Of a stretch of DNA of 64,000 nucleotides, positions 49,768 through 59,275 are shown one piece after another (positions within the stretch are counted from its first letter, which is position 1; the number at the start of each line of letters is the position of its first letter). A program made the position numbers and the translations under genes. Source of the DNA: Crenobacter oryzisoli (lineage in GTDB: Bacteria; Pseudomonadota; Gammaproteobacteria; Burkholderiales; Chromobacteriaceae); assembly GCF_030385785.1 (NCBI RefSeq), contig NZ_JAUEDK010000002.1:149369-213368 (forward strand), in the 5' to 3' direction. Below the pieces are notes generated by a model. That model ran no database searches, was not told the DNA's origin, and saw nothing but the letters and a program-made list of their open reading frames with translations.

Positions 49768-50490
49768 TCAGTGCAGCTTGCCAAGCAGCGCAGCGTTGTC
49801 GCGTAACAGCTCGCCCACCAGCGCGCTCGCTCCGTTCCACATGATCTGGATACCCATGCACAGCAGGATGAACGCAGTCAAACGGAGGAAAACCACCGTC
49901 CCGGTGGAGCCAAGGTAACGCAGCACCTTGTCCGAATGGCGATAGCACAAATAGACGACATAGCTGAGCGTTGCCACCGCAGCTAAACTGGCCACCGGCG
50001 CCACCGCCAGTTTCTTCAGTCCCTTCTCGGTACTACTCAGCGCCGCACCAATGGTGATTGCCACCGAGATCGAGCCTGGCCCTACTGTCAGAGGAAAGGT
50101 CAGCGGGAAAAATGCCCGCTGCTTCAACAGGTCTCGTCCGACCCCGACCTCCTCTACCGCCTCTTCGGCCGACGGCGGGCTGCTCTCTGCCGGGCTGTCG
50201 TTGAGCATCCGCCAGGCGGCGAAGGTCAACAACAGACCGCCTCCCAACTGCACCACCGGCAGCGACACGCCAAAGATCTCCAGCACAAAACTGCCGACAT
50301 ACATGCTGGCAAGCAACAGTACGAAGCAATAGATAGCAATGCGGCGCGCGAGATAGGCGCGATCGGGGGTACTGTTGCGGCGGGTAAACGAAAAGAAGAT
50401 CGGTACCATGCCGGGCGGATTCATGATCGGCAGGAGGCCGGCCACGATGAACAAATACTTGCTGGTGAAATGCGACAACAGTTCCGCCAT
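49768..50490 (-). CDS. MarC-family integral membrane protein
   Basis: A 240-residue inner-membrane protein with six hydrophobic segments. MarC features are FIVAGLLPIMNPPGMVPIFFSF (about 14-35), GGGLLLTFAAWRML, and FPLTFPLTVGPGSISVAITIGA (about 128-149). The old name 'multiple antibiotic resistance' is not supported for the family; the function is unknown. The ATG at 50490 has GGAG six bases upstream; another ATG at 50538, with GGAGG only three bases upstream, would add 16 residues. Confidence 0.85.
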   Translation of the reverse strand: MAELLSHFTSKYLFIVAGLLPIMNPPGMVPIFFSFTRRNSTPDRAYLARRIAIYCFVLLLASMYVGSFVLEIFGVSLPVVQLGGGLLLTFAAWRMLNDSPAESSPPSAEEAVEEVGVGRDLLKQRAFFPLTFPLTVGPGSISVAITIGAALSSTEKGLKKLAVAPVASLAAVATLSYVVYLCYRHSDKVLRYLGSTGTVVFLRLTAFILLCMGIQIMWNGASALVGELLRDNAALLGKLH

Positions 50491-50615
50491 GAAATGCTCC
50501 AAGCGCGACCAATAAGGATGGAGCAACAATTCTAGCATTGCCTCCGGGATATCGGCTCAGGCTTCCGGATACAAACTCCAGCCCCCTCTCTCCTCCTGCC
50601 GCTCAGATCTTTATG

Positions 50616-50658
50616 GTTTCTTTACGCGGATGGCCACAATCTCTGCAGTTTCTTTACG
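50616..50658 (+). promoter_or_regulatory. Direct repeat GTTTCTTTACG x2
   Basis: The 11-base sequence occurs at 50616-50626 and 50648-50658, starts 32 bp apart (about three helical turns). It lies upstream of the small ORF at 50716 and could be a tandem site for a response regulator. No direct support. Confidence 0.35.
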
Positions 50659-50715
50659 GCGAGCTCCCTAGCATCGGGGCTATCCGTTTAGTCCATCCCC
50701 TTACGGGAATACGCC

Positions 50716-50943
50716 ATGCCACTACTCATGCCCCGTCCCTTCCTAAGCGACCACCAGCCATCCCCGCACAGCCAATCGCGCTACCGTCTTTACCATTGTG
50801 TGCGGGCACTGCGCCGCCGGCTGATACGGTTAAGCTACTGGCTGACCAAGCTGGGTCAGACATCCGGCCCTCCACTGCGCTGCTGGGCCAACCGTCGCTG
50901 CGTCGTGACACAGAATGACTGCCGTTGCCGGCAAAAACGCTAG
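50716..50943 (+). CDS. Possible small basic protein of 75 residues
   Basis: An ATG with GGGA upstream opens a very basic product, rich in Arg and with several Cys (HCVRALRRRLIRLSYWLTK; RCWANRRCVV; DCRCRQKR). No family is recognised. It is the best coding candidate in the 1.1-kb gap between MarC (50490) and the HEPN gene (51596). Could be a real small DNA- or RNA-binding protein or a chance frame. Confidence 0.3.
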   Translation: MPLLMPRPFLSDHQPSPHSQSRYRLYHCVRALRRRLIRLSYWLTKLGQTSGPPLRCWANRRCVVTQNDCRCRQKR

Positions 50944-51337
50944 ATCAATGAATGCCAATATCGGGGCGGCACAAGTGCAGACACCGTCTATGCTTGATAT
51001 GGATTTTGATGAGAGCCACCAACAAGAATCAGCAGGACAAGTTGACGGTGAGCCTTGTCAAATGGGCATGAAACGTCAACTTGTTACCCAGAAACCCTGG
51101 TAATCGCTACAACCGTTGCTCCCCCTTGAGCCCTCTCGTTGTGGCAAAGGTCGCCCAGCCCGGATGACCGGGCGTCCCTCAACGGCATCCTGTCCCCTCT
51201 CACTACCGGCGTCCCTGAGGCCTTACCCTAAGGAACCGAGGTTCAGTAGCGCCATGAGTTGCTGACAACGGCTGGATACGCATTACGCTTTGTTGAAGCT
51301 TGCCTGCTCCATGCTCTGTTTACGATTTATCGAGTAA

Positions 51338-51408
51338 TTTTGTTAGTGGCCCTTATTCCGCTCCTGAAGTAGCGAACTATCCGCAAAATAAGAGCCCCGC
51401 TAACAAAA
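51338..51408. repeat. Inverted repeat TTTTGTTAG...CTAACAAAA
   Basis: Perfect 9-base arms (51338-51346, 51400-51408), with further weaker pairing inside around CTTATT/AATAAG. Its right arm overlaps the left core of the attC-like site that follows. Confidence 0.5.
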
Positions 51409-51500
51409 CGCTGCGAAGCGGCCCTAGCCAGGCTTGAGGCTGCAAACAGTACAAGTAGTACGGCAAGGCCGCATAACAACGCACGGGGGGATTGTTAGCG
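51398..51500 (+). other. attC-like recombination site (integron cassette type)
   Basis: A 103-bp imperfect palindrome. Outer arms CGCTAACAA (51398-51406) and TTGTTAGCG (51492-51500) match perfectly and contain the CTAAC/GTTAG core of attC sites. Inner arms GCGGCC (51418-51423) and GGCCGC (51467-51472) pair next. Size and nested symmetry fit attC (57-141 bp). The first core base differs from the strict consensus, and no second attC or integrase is in the window, so this remains a candidate. Confidence 0.45.
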
Positions 51501-51595
51501 TCGCTAAGAGGAAAAATGAAACCTGCAAGGGGTGGCAAGTTGTAAAAATAGGCTACCGACAATACATTGTCAGCTAGCAAACAGGAGGCCATCAC

Positions 51596-52129
51596 ATGAA
51601 AGACTATTCAATAGATTGCCTGACCGAACGACATTTTTTGCTATTCGGCACCATTACTCACTGGTTTGCCAAGTATGAAATGCTGATGCAGCAGATAATG
51701 GCGACTGTGGCTGGTTCAGATTATATATCGGTCAAATTGCTGACGCTCAGCTTGAACTTCGGTCAAAAACACGCGACGCTGTTCAACCTGCTGCGTCATG
51801 GCCGCCTGCCATTTGATCAATATGATCGCATTAGTGCCTTTCTTCAGGTGCCATATGCCTTACTGCCGCTTCGTAACGATATTGCACATTCGATATGGGT
51901 GGCGCGACCGCCTTCCAACTCCATCCAGCCAGATTGGATCTTCAACTACCCTCCTTCAATATTGCCCGTTTACGAGGGGCTTGGTGAGCCGAACAGGCAC
52001 TTTATGGAACATATACAAGAGGAGGCCTGCTACACCGTGGCAGATTTGGATACTGTCGCTGTCAATCTGGCCACAAATTACAGTGAGTTCCGTGAGTATC
52101 TCCGAAAGGTCGGATTGATAACTCCTTGA
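51596..52129 (+). CDS. Probable HEPN-domain protein, cassette-like
   Basis: A 177-residue soluble helical protein. The motif LRNDIAHSIW (about residues 92-101) is the R-x4-H signature of HEPN ribonucleases, here RNDIAH with the typical polar residue after Arg. The preceding helix LLTLSLNFGQKHATLFNLLR and the N-terminal HWFAKYEMLMQQIM also fit an all-alpha HEPN bundle. HEPN proteins are often RNA-cutting toxins or defence factors. An AGGAGG site lies 7 bases before the ATG. It follows an attC-like site and precedes a transposase remnant. No obvious antitoxin partner is seen. Confidence 0.6.
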   Translation: MKDYSIDCLTERHFLLFGTITHWFAKYEMLMQQIMATVAGSDYISVKLLTLSLNFGQKHATLFNLLRHGRLPFDQYDRISAFLQVPYALLPLRNDIAHSIWVARPPSNSIQPDWIFNYPPSILPVYEGLGEPNRHFMEHIQEEACYTVADLDTVAVNLATNYSEFREYLRKVGLITP

Positions 52130-52189
52130 ACAGGGCCCTGATGGCGGATTCCGCACTAATGAATGCTCCCCAGCCAAGGATGCAGACTC

Positions 52190-52430
52190 GCGATGAGGTC
52201 ATGAGGACAACCCACCGTCTCGGCAAGAACCATCTGGAAGCCTTGGAGCGGAGACCACCGGCACAGCTTGCTTGAAGCCAGAACAGTGTGCTTCGCGCTG
52301 GCCGGGGAGCGAGTGATGGCCAAGGACTTCGGTCGTCAGGTAACCAACCGCAGTTGAGGGAGAGCATCCTGAACCGATTCACCGCTCTCGGCACACTGAA
52401 GAAGATGCACACGGCACAAACCCAAGAAAG
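52190..52430 (+). pseudogene. IS5-family transposase remnant (C-terminal part, frameshifted)
   Basis: Pieces in two frames give ARTIWKPWSGDHRHSLLEART...GERVMAKDFGRQV, then LRESILNRFTALGT. This matches the order of the last part of IS5-type DDE transposases (W-K-x2-S-G-Y-H-R-R-S, then A-R-D-F-x-R-Q-V, then L-N-x-F-T-A-L-G). A stop and at least one frameshift make it inactive, and the 5' part is absent. Confidence 0.6.
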
Positions 52431-52463
52431 GGAGTGAGCTCACCATTCATTCACATTGGATAA

Positions 52464-52495
52464 CAATACCATTTGTAAAATTCAAAATGGTATTG
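52464..52495 (-). terminator. Terminator of the GGDEF gene
   Basis: Perfect 11-bp stem CAATACCATTT/AAATGGTATTG three bases past the stop of the minus-strand gene, followed there by TTATCC; on the plus strand it is followed by CTTTT. Confidence 0.65.
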
Positions 52496-52498
52496 CTT

Positions 52499-53650
52499 TT
52501 ATCCTTCGAAAACCAAACGATCACGCCCTCCCTGTTTGGCCAGATACATCCGAGTATCCGCTTTTTCCACCAATACTTTCCAATCGTCTGTCCCATCGGC
52601 GATTCTTTCTGCAATCCCAATGCTGGCCGTGATCTGCCTGCCATCAGGGTGCATACCCAAACCGTGTTGACGCAATCGTTCCAGTGCATGGGCGGCTTGG
52701 TGGAGATCAGTATTGTTCAGTAGCAGCAGAAACTCTTCACCTCCCCAGCGGACCACGATATCACCGCGACGCAGACAGTGCGTGACTGTCTGAGTGAGCT
52801 GTTGCAGAACACGGTCGCCGAATTCATGTCCAAACCGGTCATTGATGCTTTTGAAGTGATCGATATCAAGAAAGGCCACTGTGAAGGGGGAGTTGTTGCG
52901 GCGGGCAAAGCTGAGGTGCAGGTTAAGCATCTCCTCGCCGCTTCGTCGGGAAAACGTGCCAGTCAGGGGATCGTGAATAGCTTGATTGACCAGTGCAATA
53001 ATAAATGCCAACTGGCTCATGCTGGCTAGGCTGGCTACGCCAGTCAGTAAGAATAGCAGCCAGAACTGGCCACCAAATGACGGCCAAGAGACCTCCTCCC
53101 AATTGAACATCAAGGCTAGTGCGTATGCACAGAGCACTGGAGCGGAAAAAGTGAGAGTTTCAAACAACGTCAGTGGGAAAATGGCAAAGCCCGCCAAGAG
53201 GACAAACGGCAAAAAGGCGTAGCCGGTGCCAATCGCGGCAGAGATGCCCTGCAGCTGATGATGGGACAACAGCAGATGTGAGATTAAATAAAACAGGGTA
53301 GGAATGGCAAACAGGGTGGCCATGCCTTGATATGCCGTGGCCAGTCGACCATCCTGCGGATGCCACATGACCAAGGTACCAAAGGCAATTGTGGCTAGGA
53401 GCCGCAATATTGCCAGTTGCAACCATAGCGGAAAAGGTAGGGTCAGTACGTCCACGATGATCCAAAGTGGCGTCAATGCGGCAAACAGCGTAGCGAAGAG
53501 ACGTACTCGGTTAACAATCATTCGTACGCGGCGCTGTTCCATCAACGGCATGTGCAGGCATGGCCGTATCAACCAACGGGTTTCGTTGAGAGTGACCTCT
53601 CCTGGGAGCAGACCAAGCAGTCGTTGCCAGATAATTTTAGTAGTAAGCAT
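52499..53650 (-). CDS. Membrane diguanylate cyclase (GGEEF)
   Basis: A 383-residue c-di-GMP synthase. Six hydrophobic segments lie at about residues 50-215 (an unassigned MASE-like sensor). The GGDEF domain follows (about 225-383) with an intact RWGGEEFLLL active site and an RxxD inhibitory site (RRGD) five residues before it. The region is clearly richer in A/T than the first 50 kb. The start is the ATG at 53650; an in-frame GTG six codons upstream is possible. A 290-bp spacer without genes separates it from the next gene. Confidence 0.87.
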   Translation of the reverse strand: MLTTKIIWQRLLGLLPGEVTLNETRWLIRPCLHMPLMEQRRVRMIVNRVRLFATLFAALTPLWIIVDVLTLPFPLWLQLAILRLLATIAFGTLVMWHPQDGRLATAYQGMATLFAIPTLFYLISHLLLSHHQLQGISAAIGTGYAFLPFVLLAGFAIFPLTLFETLTFSAPVLCAYALALMFNWEEVSWPSFGGQFWLLFLLTGVASLASMSQLAFIIALVNQAIHDPLTGTFSRRSGEEMLNLHLSFARRNNSPFTVAFLDIDHFKSINDRFGHEFGDRVLQQLTQTVTHCLRRGDIVVRWGGEEFLLLLNNTDLHQAAHALERLRQHGLGMHPDGRQITASIGIAERIADGTDDWKVLVEKADTRMYLAKQGGRDRLVFEG

Positions 53651-53940
53651 GGTTTGCAGTTTTATCACTAACTGTTATTTTACGAAGAAAGGACACAAAT
53701 CTTAGATAATCTTCATTAGGCAACAAGATAATCTACCCATTCAGAATAATCACAGATCGAAAAGTCCCTTATCTGCAAGTCCTACTGAATTCATCGGCGC
53801 CAATCCCAATTACCTTCCTAATTCCCCCTAGTGCCGCTAATACGAGCCATCATGAATGGCTGGTCAGTTCATTTCAATCGCTGACCCTACTTGCCATTTC
53901 CATCAAAAGTGCTTTACTTCAGTGTTCACATTGTTTCTGG

Positions 53941-55572
53941 CTAGACGGCATATTGCCCCACCGTCTTTAACATGCGATCCACAGTGCCATCCAACCGTTG
54001 GGTCAATTGCCCCGTCTGTGTTACCACGGACAGATTCTGCGTGGTCATTTCTGCCACTTGGTTGATACTATTTGACAGTTCGCCCATGGCATTCTGCTGT
54101 TCCACCGTAGCATCGGAAATGCCCGACACCATATGAGTGGTATGTGCCATTTCGGTGTTGATCAAATCCAATGCTTCCTTGGCCGCCACCACTAACGCGA
54201 CACTGGATTCCACATGTTCGGCACCGGATTGCATGCCGAGAACGGCGCGCTCGGTTTCCTCATGAATAGATACGGTCATGGTGCGGATTTCCTGAGTAGC
54301 TTCACGCGTACGCTCTGCCAGCTTTCGTACTGCATCCGCCACCACAGCAAATCCCCGGCCAGACTCACCAGCCCGGGCCGCCTCAATGGCGGCATTGAGG
54401 GCCAAGAGATTCGTCTGATCGGCAATATCCTGAATGACCTCTGTTATCCGACTGATTTCGGATGACCGCGCACCCAATTCTTCCACACGTTCAGCCGAGG
54501 CCTTCACCGTTACCGCTAACGCATGAACTGTATGACTCGCCACTGCAGACTGTTGTGCTCCTGCATGGGCGGTCTCACCTGAACGCTGCGAGACTTCCCG
54601 CGTTGCCCCAGCATGATTGGCCACTTCGCCAATGGCTACCGTGATTTGTTCCACGGCCGCCGCTGCTGCTGCCGTGGCTTGGCTCTGTATCAAAGCCGAC
54701 TGGTTAATCCGGTCGACGCTAGTGGCCACCTCCAGGGTCGATTGACTGACCTGCTGAGCAGCATTGGCAATGCTTTGCATGGTGGCCTGCACCGATGAAA
54801 CAAAGATGTCAAACTTGCGAGAGATCACACCGCGCGGAGTATGGCTATCCAATGCCATGCGATGAGTGAGATCGCCGGATACCAGCACATACTCAATATG
54901 GTCCGATAAGACTTTCTGCTCTTTGAGCAAGCGGGGTAGGAATAGGAATACAAAACCTGCGGCCAGGATACCCACGGTTCCCCCCAGGGCAAGGCTCAGT
55001 GTATGCGCGTAATGAATACCTGTCGTTTCTTCTAGCAGCAATGAAGCAACCAGCAACAGCCCTGCTATTCCCATACAATATGCCAATGCCTCGGGAGTCA
55101 GGCATTGGCGCCAAGCGCTACGCACTTTTCGTACGCGTCCATGTTCAACTTGTAAGGTGCAATCTCCCTCGCGAATACGCTTGTAGGCAATGTCAGCTGC
55201 CCCCACTTCATCTCTCGTCGGTCGGGTGCGTATGGATTGGAATCCGACTATCTGTCCGTGCACACGAACCGGAGATGCATTGGCAATTACCCAATAAAAA
55301 CCGCCATCCTTACGACGGTTCTTCACAACTCCCCGCCATGGCCGTCCTGCCTTCAGGTCGCGCCACATATCCACAAAGGCTGCCTCTGGCATATCGGGGT
55401 GGCGCACAATGTTATGCGGCTGCCCTAGCATTTCTTCGCGCTGAAAACCGCTGATTCTGGCAAAGGCATCATTCGCTTCTATAATTGTGCCTTGCAGGTC
55501 TGTCCTGGAGTAAATGAACTCTCCTTCAGGCAATAGCGTTTCATGTTCCATCACTGGCAAATTCTTACGCAT
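53941..55572 (-). CDS. PAS-containing methyl-accepting chemotaxis protein, Aer-like
   Basis: A 543-residue receptor. The N-terminal PAS domain (about 8-120) has [26 protein letters not shown] and [11 protein letters not shown], typical of Aer flavin PAS domains. Two TM segments follow (about 165-182 and 190-215), then a HAMP-like linker. The long cytoplasmic signalling helix has the hairpin tip [33 protein letters not shown]. It probably reports redox state or oxygen to the flagellar motor. It lies 20 bp after the PAS-GGDEF-EAL gene and was probably co-transcribed with it. Confidence 0.88.
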   Translation of the reverse strand: MRKNLPVMEHETLLPEGEFIYSRTDLQGTIIEANDAFARISGFQREEMLGQPHNIVRHPDMPEAAFVDMWRDLKAGRPWRGVVKNRRKDGGFYWVIANASPVRVHGQIVGFQSIRTRPTRDEVGAADIAYKRIREGDCTLQVEHGRVRKVRSAWRQCLTPEALAYCMGIAGLLLVASLLLEETTGIHYAHTLSLALGGTVGILAAGFVFLFLPRLLKEQKVLSDHIEYVLVSGDLTHRMALDSHTPRGVISRKFDIFVSSVQATMQSIANAAQQVSQSTLEVATSVDRINQSALIQSQATAAAAAAVEQITVAIGEVANHAGATREVSQRSGETAHAGAQQSAVASHTVHALAVTVKASAERVEELGARSSEISRITEVIQDIADQTNLLALNAAIEAARAGESGRGFAVVADAVRKLAERTREATQEIRTMTVSIHEETERAVLGMQSGAEHVESSVALVVAAKEALDLINTEMAHTTHMVSGISDATVEQQNAMGELSNSINQVAEMTTQNLSVVTQTGQLTQRLDGTVDRMLKTVGQYAV

Positions 55573-55592
55573 CCCCCTGCCCCTCTGCATTT

Positions 55593-58138
55593 TTAGATAT
55601 TATTCTTGGAAAAACAGCCCGGTTGTAGCGATCCAACAAGAAACTGCTCAAACTCCATCGCGGGTAATGGTCTGGCAAAGAGATAGCCTTGGCCATAATC
55701 ACACCCGGCGGCCGCTAGTAGGTCACGCTGTTCTGGCGTTTCTATTCCTTCAGCAATGACCTTCATGCCCAGCTTATGGGCCATGCCGACGATGGCTTCG
55801 CAAACTATCATGTCGTGCGAATCGTGGGTCAAATTGCGAACAAAAGATTGGTCGATCTTGAGATAATCAATCTCGAAAGTCTTGAGGTAGGACAGAGAAG
55901 AGTACCCCGTACCAAAATCATCAATGGCAACCTGCATCCCTTCCCCATGGAAGTCGATAAATTTTTCGCTGACAACGACACTCTTGTCGAGCAATAGCCC
56001 CTCTGTAATTTCCAGAACGATACTATGGGCAGGCACCCCAAGGTTTCTCAGATAGTTTAGCCAGCCGACATGATTCATGTCGTCGTTCTGGAACTGAATT
56101 GGTGAAATATTGATGCTCAGCTGAAAGGAAGAATGATATTTTTCACGCCAATGCTTGATCTGACGGGCTGCCTCCTTAAAGACCCAATCTCCAATCTGAA
56201 TAATCAATCCGGTCTTTTCCGCTATTGGAACAAAGACTGCTGGGCTAATAAAACCTTGACTGGGATGCAGCCACCGAATCAATGACTCTGCCTTATAGAT
56301 GGCACCAGTCTTAAGGGAGACGATGGGCTGATAATGTAGAACGAACTGCTTCTGAACAACGGCATTACGCAAATCATCGATGAGACGTTTACGGACCATG
56401 GCCGCGTCCTGCATCGCAGCGGTGTAATAGCGAACATGATTTCCCCCCATCTCCTTGGCTATGTACATGGCTTGTGCAGCATGTTTGAGGAGTTCATCGG
56501 TCGCACAGGCATCATCGGGATAAAAGGTAATGCCGATGCTGGAGGAAAGGGACACCACATCATTGCCAAGATGGAAAGTTTCGCTGAAGCGCGCCTGAAT
56601 CGCCTGAACACCTCTCTCAACTATCGTGTGGTCATGCAGCCTACCAAGAATAATCGCAAATTCATCTCCTCCTAATCGCAGCAGTGTATCCACTTCCCGT
56701 ATACTACTTTGTAAGCGGTGCACGACCTCCTGGATCAACTGATCCCCTGTACCGTGGCCGAGGACTTCATTGGTTTCCTTGAACCGATCAAGACCGAGGC
56801 AAATCACGGCAACTTTTTCATGAGTTCGTTGGGCATGCTTGATTTCTTGCAACAGCCGGTCATGAAACACATTGCGATTCGGCAGCCCCGTTAGCGCATC
56901 GTAGCTATTAGTACTAGCGCTGAACACTCCCATGTAATGACTGGTGTTCTGTGCTGCGTCTTTTATAACGGATATGGACAGTAACTCGGAATAGACCTTG
57001 CCCCCCTTGGTGCGATTCAACAACTGCCCCTGCCAGAATCCATGTTCATCCAGGTCCCGCCACATGCCTACCGCCATCCCAGAATGTTTATAGCCCGCGC
57101 TGAGAAATTTGGGATTTTTTCCTAGTGCTTCGGCACGGCTGTAACCGGTTATCTTCGTAAAGGCCGGGTTGACATCGACAATGCGTCGATGGGCATCCGT
57201 AATCAAAATTCCCTCGCGGGAGTTGGCGAATACGCTAGCACCCAAGCGTAATCGTTTTTCGGCTTGCTTACGGGCACTAATATCATGCATTAGGAAATGT
57301 GCGCGGACGAAGCGACCCTTTGTATCCTGCTGAATGTAGCCCTCTAATAGAACTGTTATCAAGCTCCCCGTTTCTGGTTGTAACTCCAGTTCGCAGCAAC
57401 AGGTTTGTTCCGTTGGTTGAAAGCAGTCTGATACCGTGCGAAATTGCCCCAAGGTGGTTGCAGACCAGAATTCATTGAATGCACGTCCAATCAACGCCTG
57501 GCGTTGGCAGCCAAGTACTAAGGTTTTCACTAGTAATGTCACTTCCAGTGTTTTGTAACATGCTGATTTTGTACACGTTGTAAAGCTGGTCAAAATGACG
57601 CTACAAGCTGAAAGGTTAGTAACTTGCACAACGCATCATTTGCCTCGAGATACCGTCCCTGCTCATCCAGGGTTTGGTAGGCTACAGGCAAGGACTCGAA
57701 CAACTCGCGGAAACGAGCTTCGCTTTCACATAGACATTTTTCGGTCACGCGCCAAGCCCGTTTTTCTTGTCCCTCCTTCACCCGACGCTGCAGCGTTGGC
57801 CACAATACCGAGAGATCACCAAAGGAAATAAGATCATTGATCCCCAAATGAGCCCACTCGGCAGACAGGGGGCCATCTAAGGTGGCGACGATAACCGTCA
57901 CGGTTGCTTCCGGTTGGTACCGTCGAATGGTCGACAGATGTTGTTTCAGCGTTGTCGGGGCAGTTTCATAACAGAGAACGACAGCATCCCAGCGCCCCCC
58001 CTTCATCGAACGCTCCAATGCCTCTGCAGAGGCCAGGGAGACACAAGCCACATTAGCGGCGGATATCAAGGCCTGCTGAATGACATCATGGTGTTTCGGG
58101 CATTCAAAGAGTACCAGCACATTCAAATCAGCTCTCAT
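55593..58138 (-). pseudogene. PAS-PAS-GGDEF-EAL gene split by a MITE
   Basis: Two reading frames (58138-57590 and 57629-55593) are one broken gene. Removing the 102-bp insert and one TA leaves 2442 bp, exactly 814 codons, and rejoins the first PAS domain as NDALCKLLGCQRQALIG. The restored protein has a receiver-like N-terminus (about 1-125), two PAS domains, GGDEF (RLGGDEFAII intact, with REVD inhibitory site) and EAL. The EAL motif is written AESLIRW (ESL), with DDFGTGYSSLSYL intact. As it stands, the 3' frame could still yield a PAS-GGDEF-EAL protein only if translated from an internal start. Confidence 0.85.
57518..57619. mobile_element. 102-bp MITE flanked by TA, inside a c-di-GMP gene
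   Basis: The ends read CTAAGGTTTTCACTAGTAATGTCA and, inverted, CTAACCTTTCAGCTTGTAGCGTCA; most bases match and the pairing continues inward over nearly the full length. TA occurs just outside each end (57516-57517, 57620-57621), the target duplication of IS630/mariner-type elements. It has no coding capacity. Confidence 0.85.
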
Positions 58139-58289
58139 GGATAAATGCTTAAAGCATATTTAATTGGCCTATTTGATGTTCAATCAAAATGTAAAATTCA
58201 CTACGGCACATTGATTTAGGTCAAAGATTTGTAATTTCACTCCGTTCTTGCTGCTGCTAACAAAAACCTCTTGATGCCAAAGGAATCCC

Positions 58290-59057
58290 ATGCTCAAGCG
58301 CCTCTTACTACTACAGGCTCTGTTCTGTGCCACCCTTGCCTGCTCCAGCCAGGCAGCCACCGTTGATGACGTGATTCACAGTGGCGTGCTGCGCGTCTGT
58401 ACCCCAGGTGACTACAAACCGTTCAGCTACACCCACTCCCCCGGCACCTATGAAGGGCTGGACGTCGATCTCGTGCGATCACTGGCCGACTCGCTCGGCG
58501 CGAAGGTCCAGTTCGTGGCGACTAGTTGGCCGAAACTGATGGACGACTTTACCGCCAGCAAGTGCGACATCGCCGCTGGCGGCATCTCGGTGTCGCTCGA
58601 CCGGCAGCGCAAGGCCTGGTTCAGCGCGCCGTACATGGTCAACGGCAAGGTTCCGCTGGTGCGCTGCGCCGATGTAAAGCACTACCAGACACTGGCTGAC
58701 ATCGATAAGCCAGGGGTGCGAGTCATCACCAATCCAGGCGGCAGCAACGAGCGCTACGCCCGGGCCCATTTCACCCATGCCACGCTGACGATACATCCTG
58801 AAAACCTGACGATCTTCGAGGAGCTACTCGCCGGCCGGGCCGATGTATTCGTCACCGAGTCGGCCGAAGCGCGGGTGCAGCAACATCTACGCCCGGGACT
58901 ATGCGCAGTGAACCCGGACAAGCCGCTACAGTACAGCGAGAATGCGCTGCTACTGCCCCGTGGCGACGTTGTGACCAAGGCCTATGTCGATCAGTGGCTA
59001 CACCTGCTGAAGGCCAGCGGCGAGCTCCAGAACATCAGCCAGCGCTGGATCAATTGA
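58290..59057 (+). CDS. Periplasmic cyclohexadienyl dehydratase-like protein (PheC-like) / solute-binding fold
   Basis: A 255-residue secreted protein with a signal peptide (MLKRLLLLQALFCATLACSSQAA, cleaved near residue 22). The type-2 periplasmic-binding fold follows. The body reads CTPGDYKPFSYT, TSWPKLMDDF, GISVSLDRQRKAWFSAPY, NPGGSNERYAR and YVDQWLHLL. This pattern resembles cyclohexadienyl dehydratase PheC (prephenate or arogenate to phenylpyruvate or phenylalanine) more than amino-acid transporter subunits. Enzyme versus binding protein cannot be decided here. No transporter genes adjoin. Confidence 0.75.
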   Translation: MLKRLLLLQALFCATLACSSQAATVDDVIHSGVLRVCTPGDYKPFSYTHSPGTYEGLDVDLVRSLADSLGAKVQFVATSWPKLMDDFTASKCDIAAGGISVSLDRQRKAWFSAPYMVNGKVPLVRCADVKHYQTLADIDKPGVRVITNPGGSNERYARAHFTHATLTIHPENLTIFEELLAGRADVFVTESAEARVQQHLRPGLCAVNPDKPLQYSENALLLPRGDVVTKAYVDQWLHLLKASGELQNISQRWIN

Positions 59058-59160
59058 GCTGAAAGACACCATTGCTCAAACTCTGAGCACAGCCAATGTA
59101 ACGATGGGGCGTCTCTGAGACCTCCCATCCTCTGTACGGCATAACTCACTGGACTGCCTC

Positions 59161-59275
59161 TAAGAGCCTGTTCAAAGGCTCTGCGCTCTGTTGAATGTGA
59201 GAAACTCTGGGGGTAAGAAAAAGCTACCCAAGCGACATCAGCCGCGAACAATTTGAAGTTATCAAGACGCTTCAG
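59161..59275 (+). mobile_element. IS5-family left end, truncated
   Basis: The end TAAGAGCCTGTTCAAAGGCTC is followed by the start of an IS5-type transposase: KSYPSDISREQFEVIKTL in one frame. The transposase stops being recognisable near 59275, where an MFS fragment begins on the other strand. The terminal bases resemble those of the MITE copies at 38960 and 59974. Confidence 0.65.

Noticed and set aside
49590..49844. ORF containing PAPAPAPA from the CCCTGC repeat as a phase-variable gene
   Set aside because: It overlaps the end of marC in antisense, has no family resemblance and no ribosome binding site of note.
51338..51408. A second attC site directly upstream of the first
   Set aside because: The spacing and orientation of GTTAG and CTAAC are reversed relative to an attC; it is only an inverted repeat sharing one arm.
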